Assembly (NCBI GenBank): GCA_025529335.1
Contig: JAMYHX010000599.1
Span: 1-22,939, forward strand
From: Rhizopus sp. PT2906
Lineage: Eukaryota > Mucoromycota > Mucoromycetes > Mucorales > Rhizopodaceae
Reading direction: 5' to 3'
Length of the DNA: 22,939 nt
The notes below the pieces were generated by a model that was not told the DNA's origin, searched no databases, and saw only the letters and a list, made by a program, of their open reading frames with translations. Position 1 is the first letter of the stretch. Each line of letters opens with the position of its first letter. A program made the position numbers and the translations under genes. Below are positions 1 through 11,280 of this stretch, piece by piece.

Positions 1-1075
1 TTTCTTTGAGTATTATGCCATCAAGCTCTTTTCATTGATGGAACGTATTTCTTGTATAATGGATCTTCACCTAAATGTGTTGACGATCTATTGAGAATAC
101 GAAAAAAAGGATTCCTTCTGTATCTTTACTACCAAAAGATGGGCTCTTCTTGCTCTATATTTTCATATTTGACACATCTCCTTACAGAATTGAAGAGTGG
201 GCCTAGGCGGTTCATCTCTCAGTTGTACTTTTATGTCATGATTCATTATAAACTCACGCATAATGTTAGCATCTCAAAACTCAAGCTGATTCTTTTTTTT
301 TATCACATTACATTTCTTCTAATTTTATATAAATATCCTCATTTGTTTTTATTTAATAAAAGCTTTCGTCAATCATCACATTATTCTTATTGTCCTTAGG
401 CTATCCGCCTATTTCCCTTTTCTCTATTCATCTGTACCTACCGCCAATCGTCTCGCTCTTACCTCATAAGTCCTATTCTCTGTAGATCAATCATCAAGTC
501 CTTAACACCACTATGCCTTTAGCAGTTGTACTATCCAAAACACTAGCCATTTACTCAAACTTTTCTGTCTCATTTTCAATTACTTCAATTTCAAGCACAC
601 TGTCTATAGACACGGTACCTATGCCTGTCATTATCTATGACACACTATCAGTCTGCATGATTAAAAGAGTCATTTTAGAATTAGGTACAATTTAGTCTAT
701 AGTCAGTTAAACCTATCTCCATAAGTGTACTTGGATGTCAATCATCAGGACATTGATGAGAACAGTGGAAGTTTTTAGAAACTTTACGTCTTCCGTCGTT
801 AAAGATTTTGTTCCAAAAAATACAATGAAATCCTTTAAATGTCTGAGCTCTCATTTTGCCCCTTTTATGACACGAAAGTTTTAAAAACAGTCATCTCTTT
901 GAAGTTTGTGTAGGAATGCGTAGAAATGTGTAAAGGTGTATAAAAATGTAGTCGGATTCAAGCTTTCCTATAGTGATCTTAAACCCTGTTGAGCAGTTTT
1001 GGGTAGGCTTTCGATATGGAAACCTTTCCTTGCGACCTTGTTAATATTATATAGAAAAATACTACATATTCGATC
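1..1075. other. Gene-poor AT-rich stretch
   Basis: I see no supportable gene. The longest open frame (52-399, +, 115 codons) has a biased Phe/Leu/Tyr/Ile composition typical of chance reading through AT-rich DNA. A few codons around 36-66 on the plus strand (reading IDGTYFLYNG) look protein-like and could be a shred of a transposase, but too little is left to name a family. Positions 280-300 hold a T-run, and 400-960 is featureless. The region is probably intergenic DNA or the eroded 5' part of the Ty3-type relic that becomes recognisable from 1076. Confidence 0.4.
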
Positions 1076-1270
1076 ATGAATAGGAAAGCTGAAGTCCAAT
1101 TCCGCATTCAGGACAGTTCTTGTTGTTTCTTTTCCATCGTCCCTTCTAAACAAAATATGGAAATTATCCTTGGCATAGATTGGCTTTTTGAGTGCAAATC
1201 TCTTGATGGGCCTCGTTTTCAAGGCTTTTATCTCATGCTCAAGCGCATTTTCGAATCTACAATCAATCAA
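1076..1270 (+). pseudogene. Ty3/gypsy retropepsin-end fragment
   Basis: The plus frame from 1076 contains MEIILGIDWLFE, close to the motif that ends the aspartic protease domain of many Ty3/gypsy elements (consensus like DIILGMDWL) and leads into reverse transcriptase. The preceding residues, VQFRIQDSS and FSIVPSKQN, fit the last beta strands of a retropepsin. The catalytic DTGA-like motif and everything upstream are missing or unrecognisable. No reverse transcriptase or RNase H follows; an integrase fragment begins about 150 bp later, so the middle of pol has been deleted. This is a dead remnant. The identification rests on one short conserved stretch and is moderately secure. Confidence 0.5.
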
Positions 1271-1329
1271 CGTGTAGTAAAAATAAGCAGCTCTTACAAG
1301 AATGAACCAGCATCACAGCACATATGGCG

Positions 1330-1680
1330 GGAGATATAAGAGGGAAGGGACCGCTATTTACTGGCGTTCATGGAGTATCTCACGAGGTGGATTATTACTG
1401 CTGCGTTTCCGCGATTTGAATCAAACTCAATCACAAATGTTCCATCATTCTGGCTCATGGAACCCCTCTGCCCGCAAGTTCATTACAGATAATGGGTCAA
1501 ATTTTGTCTCTGAGGTTATAAAGCTGACGCGTGCTCGGCTGAACACCAAGAAAGTGGAAGCAAGTGTAGGGCATCCTTGATCAGACGGATTCGTAAAAAT
1601 AATGAACAAATCAATCAAAAACTCGTTATACACATATATAGAGAAGAATTCAGAAAACTGGGATGATCTATTATATTTGA
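1330..1680 (+). pseudogene. Ty3/gypsy integrase core relic
   Basis: Several plus frames together give a retroviral-type integrase core. MEYLTRWIITAAFP is readable from about 1370. After a frame change the same strand gives FITDNGSNFVSE (about 1479-1515) and then GHP, a TGA stop, SDGFV and an Asn/Ser/Ile-rich helix up to about 1680. TDNG...F carries the second catalytic Asp, and HP.SDG normally precedes the catalytic Glu. Here the expected Glu position reads Lys (VK rather than VE). With at least one frameshift, an internal stop and a changed catalytic residue, the fragment cannot encode an active enzyme. No LTRs were seen within the window. It lies in the same orientation as the protease fragment at 1076-1270 and probably came from the same insertion. 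Confidence 0.65.
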
Positions 1681-2642
1681 AGAATAGTCTTGGAATAAAA
1701 AAGAAAAAGAAGCAGAGGCATGAAACAGCATCCTGAAGCTGAATTAACGCTTATTATTAGTTGCCGAGAGCTATGAATCACTTGTAAATATGATATTATT
1801 ATTAAGCCAAGATGTGGATTCACATGACTTGTCCTTTCTACTTAACTTGTACATGAGAACCATTTGCACAGATATGGGCTAAAGGTAATTTAAGAGAGAA
1901 AGGTGAAGAGAAAGTATGTTTCTCTTAATGTCATGGTAAATACAATCTTCATATGACAAACTACGCACCTTTAACCTCTAATTTAAGAAGATTCCTACCA
2001 TTTAATACCTTGATCATGATAATGGCGTCAACTGAAACATAATCCTTATATTTGTTAAAATGATGGGTTACAGTAGTAAGCACTATATTATTTGAGTTGA
2101 ATGATTTAAGAGCTAACTGCTGCTGATAAGATTCAAAAATTTATCGCATGGATTGGCGTTGTTAGTATTGACTACCGTCTTCTCTGTCTTTCCTTCTATA
2201 GTATGATCCTCACCAATAACAAGAAACCGGACATTAAATATGCACAAAGACCCAATTTCATGCTTTGATGTCTTTAATGGCTAAGTAACGGCTGTCTGTG
2301 GACTTGTCCTGTTTAATGGGCATTGACAGCTTGTGTCTGAGACGTGAACGCTCTTTCCATATAAGGCAAAAACAAAGAAGACCCAACTCAGCGGAGTCTA
2401 ATAACACTGCATTGGATGAACCTACTGTATGAACAAGTATAATCAATATATATAAGCCAATAATGACAGTCTCATATGGCCTAAAATCATAATTGAACAT
2501 TGTGGGAATATAGTAGTGTGACGCATTGAATATTTTGATTTATATCAATTATTTTGCAGTAAAAGCTAATATATCACTCTTTCTTTCTATTTTAGTGACA
2601 ACATATTCATAATTTGGACATTCTCACTAAAAAAGATCAACA
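1681..2642. other. Intergenic region upstream of helicase gene
   Basis: Apart from the weak minus-strand remnant at about 2110-2500, nothing coding is visible. The last 130 bp before the helicase start are AT-rich. A pyrimidine-rich stretch ending in TTTTAG at about 2590-2595 could be the acceptor of a 5'UTR intron or part of the promoter. I could not identify a convincing TATA box. Confidence 0.35.
2110..2500 (-). pseudogene. Unidentified minus-strand coding remnant
   Basis: An 80-codon frame (2500 down to 2258) ends SRYLAIKDIKA. In a shifted frame just downstream on the same strand (about 2262 down to 2105) the reading resumes as HEIGSLCIFNVRFLVIG, then a Glu/Lys/Thr-rich segment and NANPCDKFLNLI. 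The second part has balanced, protein-like composition and suggests a once-coding sequence broken by a frameshift or an unrecognised intron. I cannot name a family. The first half is hydrophobic and could be chance. The remnant lies in the intergenic space upstream of the helicase gene and may belong to another decayed mobile element. Confidence 0.25.
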
Positions 2643-5600
2643 ATGAATTATGAATCAAGAGATAGATCAGGAGAAGGCACGTCGAATCAATATAGGCATT
2701 CAACGACAAATGCTCAAAAAAATAAATCCGAGAGATCAACGCATAGATTTAGCAAACCATTCCACCAATCCAATGAAGAGTAAGAATATACAACTTTATG
2801 TTCTTAATATTCATATATTAACCTATGCTTTATCTCATAGATCTCTCGAAAACAGTAGTGTAAACGAACCAAAAAAAGTTGATAACGCGTTCGTGAAATT
2901 TACTTCGGGTAGTATACGCTTCGAAGATCTGAAATCAACAGCAATTAACTCCTGGGATGAAGGCATCGATTTAGAACTGAAGCGTAATAACAAAAAGAAA
3001 AATAAAACACAATGGGCCTCAGAAGAAGATATTTTTAAAGGTTGCAATGTTGACTTTTTCAAACAAAATAATAACAGCGAAGGAGAAGAAGATCCACATG
3101 AAAGGTCCATACGACAACAGCAAGAAATAGCACATACTTGGAATAATAATGAAAATTTGACAAAAAAGTCTTATGCGGAAGCTGCTGATCCAATGACTCC
3201 TTCCTGGGCAGTTGATGATGTGTCTGCAACTATGAATAACAACAATGACATTTTCCAGGTTCCTTTTCCTCCACACCAATTCGTCTATTCAGCTGATGGA
3301 GCATGGAGCTCGACTATGATGCCTACCTCAGTTCCTATGATGCCACATAACATGGCTCCTCCAATTGTGCCGGTACCAGTAATCCAGCCAAATTATATGC
3401 CAGTAGGCGCACCCTCTTCAACAAAAGATAAAGAGTTGGCTTTATTTTTATACAAGTTCTTGCACGATCCAACTAGTGACATGTTGCCAAAGTTCTTGGA
3501 AATGTATGAAAAATTGTTACCCAAGATGATGTTTATGCCTCCTCGTACACTCGGTGACTTTATGGAAGTCTTGTCCATTGTCCTTAAAGAAGACCAAAAG
3601 CAGAAAGACTATAAAAATTTTAATAAAATTCAAAACTATTCGCGTCAAGTCTTTAGTGCAATCGACAGCTTTATCAAGCATATGCTCATTTATCCTGACG
3701 ATGCAATCCAAGTCATTCAATTTATTGGTGTGCTAAGCAAGTTTGACAACTCCATAAGCGAACATATTGCATTACAAGATCTTATTAACACATTCAAATC
3801 GCTTCAAGATTACTGCAGTGTCGATCAAAAGATAGAAACCATTAAGCAACTTCAGTTGATCTGCCCTGCACAGGACAGTGACGACTCGTGGTATGCATTC
3901 TGGAATACTACTGAAGAAGGCCTGTTGCCAATACCTGCCCCCGAGGATGTCATATTGGAAGCCGCTGCCGGAAATATGCTTCTCAGTTATGAACTTGCAG
4001 CTAACTCAACCCTCTCCAATATCGTCAAGGGTCCATGGCCAAAGCTCGATTTCCAAAATTATCTTTTTACACATTATATGCTTCGACGACAAGAATTTGT
4101 CGAGCCTATGCAAAATGCTATCAAGAACATACTCACGATGCCATCGGCCGACGATGATATACAAAGCCAATCTGAGACGACCATCTGCCACGGTTGCAGA
4201 CCAGTCTACATGATGCCTTTTGAAACATCATACGCCCCTGCTATTGTATTTTCAATAGACTCTAGTGAAGATACAGATGATATCATCAACGATAACACTG
4301 AGGGCTCTTTTGTTTTCATTATACCAGAACTTAACTATACCAACATGACAAAGGAGGAAAAAATCGAGTATATGGCCAAAGGCGCTATGATGGGACACAT
4401 CATGTCTGTATTCAGTCATCCAGTCAAAGGAAACTTAGTCCGCCTTATAAATATCCAGATCTACAGAAAGGGACTCCCCAGACTGGACTGGTCCTGTTCC
4501 TATACAATCATAGCTAGCCGAAACAACGCACCATCAACCCTTTCAGTGCTCCATTGGTTGAAACAAGAATTTGAAGAGTTCCACAAGCAAAAATACTCTG
4601 CAGTCATCACCCCACGCTTATTGGCGTTGAAGAACTCCCTAAGTGCTGATGAGCTTGGTAGTTGGAATGAGTATGCACATGGCGGCCCAGACACTAATAA
4701 CAACCCAGTACCAGAGTATTTACAACGTATCGAAGTAGATATTAGTTGTATTATGATCAACAAGCAAATGCCTCACAAAGCCAAACCCGACGAAAACATC
4801 TGGCCAAGCCCAACAGAGTATATGTGGAACGCAGCATCGCCTCCAAAGCGTCCACCTGTTTACGAATTATCACCGAGCCAAATGAAAGCTCTGAAATACG
4901 CACTGACTCATAGAATTGCATGTATCTCTGGCTCACCTGGTACTGGAAAAACTTATCTTGCTGCAAAACTGGCGTTATTGATGAGCCAGGCTTTATCTAC
5001 AAGCCATTGTAGACAACCTTTACTCATTATTACCAAGTCTCAGTCTACCTTGGATCGTATTTTAGGATTTGTAGCACCCAAAATCCGTGACACAGTTCGC
5101 TTTGGTTATGAACCCAAGGATAGCACCATCAACCATGGCAAGTTCGCAACACAGATGGCTTTACCCGAGCTTGCTGACAATGGCTACAAGCGTTTTAAAG
5201 AACTAGATCGCAAGATCTCTGGAATACAGACACAACTGGATGCCCTTTGTAAATTGAGGCTTAAGGTCGAAAGCTATGACCCGGAGACGCTTTATAATTT
5301 TGTGCATCCCAAGTTTGGCGCCAGACTTCAGCAAGGCTACAGCAAAATGTTTGCTTCGCAACCTGCCACTGACATAGATATCTGGAAGTTTTGGCTCATT
5401 CCCAAAGAGCAAATTCAACACAAAATGGCCGTGTCAATGGAATCTGAGGCTTTATTCCAAACAGTTGATATACTTCGACAGAACACGAGCACCGCAGGCA
5501 ACTATGTCATGCCTACAATTGATTATACCCATTTCCAAAACAAATGTCGATGGATCGCTGGCAATACCGCCAAGATCGCGCCCGTGTCTACTTCTTCACA

Positions 5601-8555
5601 TTGGCCCTTCGAAACTTCAAAATCACTTGGAAGTGATCTTCGTGACAATTTAGTGCAAATTTGGAAGGAAATTGACGATAAGGACATATGGACTATTTCC
5701 GAAAAAACCAAGGACAAGGTTATCAACAAGACAACTGATTTAATTTTGGACTACATTGATCGCGAGCTACATGATTTAATCAAGGAACAATCTCAGGCTG
5801 CTGAAGAGCTTGACCATTTGACTACGAAGCGATGGGCTTATGTAGCTCGGTTCAATCGTGTGATTGGCATTACAGCTGACTTTGCTGCAGCACATCAGTC
5901 ATGGCTCACTAAACTCTGGCCTAGATGTGTGATTGTAGATGAAGCGTCGGAAATCCTAGAGTCAACCTTGATGCCCATTATTGTTGGTCCTCGTGTGGAG
6001 CATCTCGTTCTCTTAGGCAACGCAGAAGCTTCCTCGCGTCCGCGTGTATCATGCAATGCCTTCAAGGGTGACCCTCGCTACATGGACACGTCACTGTTTG
6101 AACGATGGAAGAAAAATTCAGCAAGCGAGGTTGTTCGACTTGAAGAGCAGTGGCGTATGCATTCAGAAGTGGCCAATATTCTTGATAAGTTTAATAGCAA
6201 CAAGGATAAAGCATCATCTCTATTGATCACAGCTCCATTGGCAACCTGCAACGAGAACATGAGGGATAGCAAGCAGACTTCATTGATGGGATTAACTCAC
6301 CGTATGTTCTACATTGATTATCAGCCTTCACGCTCTTCTCGTTCGTCTTCGATGAGGCATGTCCATTTCTCCTCTACACCCATTACACAAGCGGATATAG
6401 ACGAAGCTCAATTCATTGCGCACCTTGCTACCTACATTATCCAACAGCCATACAGCCAAAATGCCAAAGTCGCAGTGTTAACGATGTGTAATCTACAAAA
6501 ACACCTAATTAATAACTGTTTAAAGACAGATGTACCCAAGCGCACCATGTTCAGCAAGAACCTAGATAGAATCGTGGTTGAGCGAGTAGATCAACACCCA
6601 GGCAGAGACTATTGGTTTACAATAATCAGCACAGCCACCCCTGGTCGATCAAGGTCACTCGAGGATAATTTGTCTGAAGCCCTGACAAAAGCAAAATATG
6701 GTATTTACATTGTAGGCAAGCCAACACGAGATACAGTACATCCTCGCTGGCAGAAATTCGCGGATTATATGCGCGAAATTGGCCTATATGGCGCACGCAT
6801 TCCCTTGGTATGTTATCAACATGGTGAACTTACATCAGTAGGCTACTGGACAGAATTCCAGCCTGTGAGAAATGGAGGATGTAGTCGACCCTGTAACGCT
6901 TTGATGAGTGACGGTCATGTCTGCCCAGAGATTTGTCACTATGGAAGCCACAACGAAGTTGTCTGTAGAGCACCTTGCACACGTCCTCGACCGACACTTT
7001 GCACACATGAATGTTCTAGACTTTGCTTCGAATGTAACAAAGAAGGTGGCTGTCCTGATTGTCTTGAAGAAATAACCATTGAACTACCTTGTGGCCATGA
7101 ATACAAAGGTCAATGCAAGGATACTCAGCGTATGTATGCCATCAAGTGTCTTCAGCCTGTCGAGATTGCCTTGCCTCGATGCAAACACAAAGTAACCCTT
7201 CAATGCTGCAATACGGGGCGAGCTTCGAAAATCATTTGCAACGTCAAGGAAATGACAGAATTAAGCTGTGGCCATCGCGTCTTAAAGAGATGCAGTGAGC
7301 AAGTTGTTTGTGGTGAAATCTGCAATAAATTGTATGAATGTGGATTACATAGCTGCGAAGAAATGGTAAAAAGCTTTTAAAAAGGAAACATAAAGCTATG
7401 TGAACCAATATGCATATATAGTGTGGAAGCGACCACTCACATGCACGCATGTATTGCCCTGGTGCTTGTTTAAAAGAATTGATCTGCGGTCACCGCTGTG
7501 CTAAGGGTTCGTGTATACATTATTATATATACGTAGATTACTAATCTATTACAATAGGTTGTTCCAGTTGGAATGATCATACTCAAAGATGCTTAGAGAA
7601 ATGTAATTATGTCTGCTTACACGGCTATAAATGTAGTCGACCTTGCTTTTCTGAATGTATCATGTGCGTAAATCCTTGTCCATATCAATGCGAACACTAT
7701 AAATGTACAAAAAGGTGTTATGAGGTAAAAAGAGAGAAAGGAATGCCTATCAATTGACTAATATGTGCATGTTAGCCATGCGATCGACCTGCTTGCGATG
7801 AACCATGTAAAAAGAGACTTGACTGCTCGTACGTAGCATTGAATCATGTTTATAAATGATCTTAATACATTATTTTTCTTTAGACATCCCTGTCGTGGCT
7901 TCTGTGGTGAACCCTGTCCCCCTTGTGATTTGTGCAATCCGGATCTAGAGTGCTCCATCACTCTTAGAACCTTGTCTGAGTTCGATCCGGACGAGAAAAT
8001 ATACATGTTGCCTGAATGCGGTTGCGGTAAGATAATGAAACCAAGAATATATTTATGTGATTGTCATTAACACATTCATTAGTATTCTCTGCGCCCGCCA
8101 TGGACACTTTCTTCAAGCATAGAACACAAAGTGGCGAGCATAGTGTGATCAAGCTTTGGAAGTGCCCAAACTGCAAAAAGAACATTTACACCGCTCATAG
8201 ATATAATCAGTATATCAAACATGAAGTATCTCTTGTAAATGAGGTCAAACGCCAAATGGAAGTTCAAAGACAGAAGTTGACACCACAAGAGAAGAATCAA
8301 ATCATTCGTGCAATGAATGAAGAAATCAAGAGTGGTATATTCAACATTGTGGGCGGAAGATGGTTTGTCTGCCCAAACAAGCACCCTTACTTTGTTGGTG
8401 ACTGTGGTGGAGCAACAGAGGTATCTCGCTGTCCTGAGTGCAATGCGCCAATTGGAGGTACACAACATCGAGTGATAGAATCTAATCGTTTTTATGGTGA
8501 ATTTGATGGGTCCGAAGAACCTGCATGGCCTGGGCAGCCAAGTAAAAATTCATAA
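2643..8555 (+). CDS. ZNFX1-like SF1 helicase, NFX1 and RZ zinc fingers
   Basis: My model joins 2643-2779, 2841-7365, 7422-7506, 7558-7724, 7776-7828, 7884-8026 and 8083-8555, giving 1860 residues. The six introns are 51-61 nt with GT...AG ends and all phases agree. I chose the ATG at 2643 over the one at 2650 because only its frame (MNYESRDRSGEG...) joins the long exon through the GTAAGA...TCATAG intron at 2780-2840. Order of parts: a basic, polar N-terminus; a helical region; a ZNFX1-like region before the helicase; the superfamily 1 core; a Cys/His-rich array of NFX1-type zinc fingers from about residue 1393, continuing across the small exons; and an RZ-type finger near the end (W1797, C1800, H1804, C1820, C1823). 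Walker A GSPGTGKT is at 743-750, DEAS at 1079-1082 and QWRMH at 1149-1153. Known relatives (animal ZNFX1, S. pombe Hrr1, Neurospora SAD-3) act in small-RNA silencing or antiviral sensing, so a role in RNA-based genome defence is a family inference. Helicase motifs III, V and VI look degenerate. The 3' end lies 58 bp from a convergent gene. Confidence 0.9.
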
Positions 8556-8613
8556 AAGTCATATATGTTTGTAAAATTTACTTTATAATCGTATAGAGAT
8601 AACTAATTATTGT

Positions 8614-8973
8614 TTATAAATACACGCCGTCTTCTTCTATTCTTTCTTCTTTCTCTTCCAACTGCAAATCTTGAGCATATTTTTCTTTAAATGCTTTAAT
8701 GTCACTTCCTACTTCTCGCCATGCTGCTTCACCTAAACGTTCTCTAATGACTTCAAGTGTCAAGTTGATTTGTTCTTGTTTTCTTTGAATCAAGTCTTGA
8801 TTTTCTTTTATTGCCTGAGTCAAGTCAGGGTCGTTTTGTTCTGTATCAAATTCTTTCATTTCATGATTTGATTTTATTAAATGAGTTATGCAATTTTGAA
8901 TCTCGTGCACTTCTGAAATCAAACTAGTTGCTGGCAATTCGTTCAGTGCCTTTCTTAATTGAGTTATATTCAT
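8614..8973 (-). CDS. Small coiled-coil protein, unknown function
   Basis: This is a single-exon frame of 119 residues starting MNITQLRKALNELP. The frame stays open upstream to 9012, but that part runs through the target-site duplication and the terminal repeat of a transposon, so the ATG at 8973 is the sensible start. The protein is highly charged and predicted helical: EIQNCITHLIKSNHEMKEF, an acidic DPDL segment, then KENQDLIQRKQEQINLTLEV, a good heptad-like coiled coil, and an acidic Glu-rich tail. There is no signal peptide or membrane segment. I do not recognise the family, although the even composition and uninterrupted frame argue for a real conserved gene. It converges on the helicase gene. 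The MULE's target-site duplication begins 14 bp beyond its start codon, so its native promoter has been displaced by about 4.1 kb. Confidence 0.7.
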   Translation of the reverse strand: MNITQLRKALNELPATSLISEVHEIQNCITHLIKSNHEMKEFDTEQNDPDLTQAIKENQDLIQRKQEQINLTLEVIRERLGEAAWREVGSDIKAFKEKYAQDLQLEEKEERIEEDGVYL

Positions 8974-8987
8974 TTTAAAAATGCATG

Positions 8988-8996
8988 ATAATTTAT
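8988..8996. repeat. Left target-site duplication of MULE
   Basis: The nine bases ATAATTTAT lie directly outside the left terminal inverted repeat. The partner at 13121-13129 is TTAATTTAT, identical at 8 of 9 positions. Nine-base duplications are typical of Mutator-like elements. Confidence 0.75.
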
Positions 8997-9055
8997 GGAA
9001 AACACTACGCACACGCGAAAATACACGCGAAAATAAAATTAGTGTGACGTATACA
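8997..9055 (+). repeat. MULE left terminal inverted repeat
   Basis: This arm matches the reverse complement of 13075-13120. The shared core contains ACGCACACGCGAAAATA and AAATTAGTGTGACGTATACA. Relative to the right arm, the left arm carries a tandem 12-base duplication, CACGCGAAAATA, at about 9011-9034, plus small differences near the outer end (GGAAAACACT against GGAAACATT). Confidence 0.85.
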
Positions 9056-9196
9056 TAATTTTTTTTTTCTTATATGCACGTGAAAATGCTATGAGCACCC
9101 CATTTTTATACTTGGTTGATTTGGACTAACGTTTCTGATAATTAAGCTGTCATTTTTTGAAAATTTTATTAAAATACACTTTTTTACTGTGAAATA

Positions 9197-11200
9197 ATGT
9201 ACGCCAATAACGTAAACACCTCGTCAGCAAGCAACAACTATGAATATTCAGATGACCATATCAAGTCACTGGGAGAAATTGTCCGAAATTTGAGCGAAAA
9301 TGGTCAATTTATACCTGAAGTTATTGCTCTAAAGAAGAGATTCGTGAGGCTCTCCTTGGATATGAAAAGAAGTTCAATGTTGTATTGAGTATTAAAAGCT
9401 CCATCGCTTATACTGTTGTTTGGATTTGTAAACACAGTGGAGATTACCGCGTTATGGATAGAGAAGAATCTGCCACGAAAAGGCTCAAAAAAAGCCAGAA
9501 AATTGGCTGTGGCTGTTACGTTAAAGTAAAGACGAACAAATTAGGCCACTGGCTCATCAACGAGTGGGAAGGTAGACACAACCATCCTATATTTAAGTCA
9601 AGATCTATTTACAGCCAATACCGGATTCAACCAGAAGAAATTGAAGAAAGAATTGGTAATATGTTCAAAGCCGGTCTTTCTCCTAGCTCTATTTTTATCG
9701 TACTTCAGTCTGAAAACATCAAAAATATCACTAAAAAAGACTTGGAGAACAAATACTTTCATTTTTTCGATCTGAAAAGGAAAATCTATGTTTGATTATA
9801 TTTTAAGGCTTCAAAAAAAGAATTATATTGTAAAATATACAGTGAATGACAATAATCATATCGACATGGTATTCTTCTGCTATGAGTTATCTGTCATTAA
9901 AGCAAGAAGAATACCGGAGAGCATTATAATTGATGCTACCTACAAAACTAATGCACATAAACTGGTATTTGTCAACATCGTAGGAACAAGTAGCGTGATG
10001 TCGAAGAAAAAAGATTCTCTTTCGACTTTTGAAATTGCCGGTGCGTGGATTATGAAGAAAAGCAGTTTAATTATGAATGGGTGCTTAACTGCCTTAAGAA
10101 CACGATCTGGCCTTCCAATTTACAAGAAAAAATTCCTCTTCCTTCAGTTATTGTTACAGACAATGACAGAGCATTGAGAGCAGCAATATCGACCATATTC
10201 AATACATTTTTGAATATGCTCTATTTCATCCACCTACATAGAAACTTCGAAATCAAGTTGATGCAGCATGTAGCGGAAAGAAACAAAGATAAAAGAGATC
10301 TCATTGAGCTTGATATTCAAGCTATGTTCCAAGAGATTGCGCTTAGGGCAGACACCAAACAAAGTATGAAAGAAGTTGTATCTAAAATGAAGAAATATTT
10401 CCTAAAAGATGGTGTTTGTAAAACTTCGAAAGAAAAGGATAAAGCAGACTCCACAGGTATTACTATTAAGTCTATCAAAAATGAGACAAAGATTGATGCA
10501 GTAGAAGGTCTAGCTAATTTAACTGGATGTAGGTCGATTCAATTAGTTCAGAGAAGCGACAGAAAAAACATAAAGCTACTGAATATATAGACTTGTAAGT
10601 GAAAGTTGCCTTGTTAAGTTCATTTCATGAGCATTGAAAGAGGATCTCAAGCACTTAATTGTGCTGCTTTTCTAAAATGAATTTTATGTTTTAGATGGTG
10701 CAAGTGAAGCACTGGACATGCTATCATACATATCAATATATGCATTTTAATAATAGATTAACCAACAAAGTTGAAGGCTTGCACTCTGCTATTAAGTATT
10801 CAATAAAATCTTCTTCAGGTACTATAAATAGAGTTACCGACAAGATTGATAAGTGGTATAAAAAAAGGTGAATTTTTCAAGCTACTACAAACTCTTAAAT
10901 AAAAACTGTTACTCACAATAACAACATAGAATGAAGAAAGTGACAAGACAGCTATTGAAATTATATCCTATAGAACTGATATCTATAAACAAACTAGAAT
11001 CTACAGCAAGATATCACACTTAGTACAAAAATTACATTCATTTGCTCTTGATCGTATATTTTATGAGCTGCTAGAAATTCAAGAGTCAAAAAACACCAAT
11101 AACCGACATGGAAGCTTGTCATTGTGCAGTAAGAATTCATTACAACTTGCCTTGTAGGCATATTCTGATAGCTGAAAAGAAAAAGTTCCACTATCTATAA
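9197..11200 (+). pseudogene. MULE transposase (FAR1/WRKY - DDE - SWIM), frameshifted
   Basis: The reading begins at 9197 (MYANNVNTSS). After a frame change near 9335 it runs through a WRKY-GCM1/FAR1-type DNA-binding domain: VVWICKHSGDYRV, CGCYVKV, then WEGRHNHPIF (9417-9595). Another shift near 9785 leads to the DDE core. First Asp in IIDATYKTN (codon 9932-9934); after a shift near 10040, second Asp in VTDNDRALRAA (10159-10161); catalytic Glu in NKVEGLHSAIK (10773-10775). A SWIM zinc finger follows in another frame (C11117, C11123, C11153, H11159), containing NLPCRHIL. All key residues are still readable, but at least four frame breaks prevent a continuous product. Some breaks may be unrecognised introns: 10595-10694 has GTAAGT and TTTTAG ends, but its phase does not fit well. 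Confidence 0.8.
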
Positions 11201-11280
11201 TTGCAAGACGATGGTATATAAATTACAATGAAATAAGCGATGGTAAACACAGATCATATTGAATATAGATTTTATGATAA

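Noticed and set aside
513..695. A 60-codon plus-strand frame
   Set aside because: Rich in Ser, Thr, Ile and Val without any motif; most likely chance in AT-rich DNA.
2650..7380. A single open frame of 1576 codons taken as the whole helicase gene
   Set aside because: It reads through an intron at its start (2780-2840) and stops inside another (7366-7421). Zinc-finger coding clearly continues to 8555.
8974..9012. Longer N-terminus (MRSVFHKLSCIFK) for the coiled-coil gene
   Set aside because: These codons lie in the MULE target-site duplication and terminal repeat and the short gap before the gene, so they were added by the insertion.
10595..10694. A 100-nt intron in the MULE transposase
   Set aside because: The GTAAGT and TTTTAG ends fit, but joining them leads to a stop in the resulting frame, so with so many other breaks I cannot tell an intron from decay.
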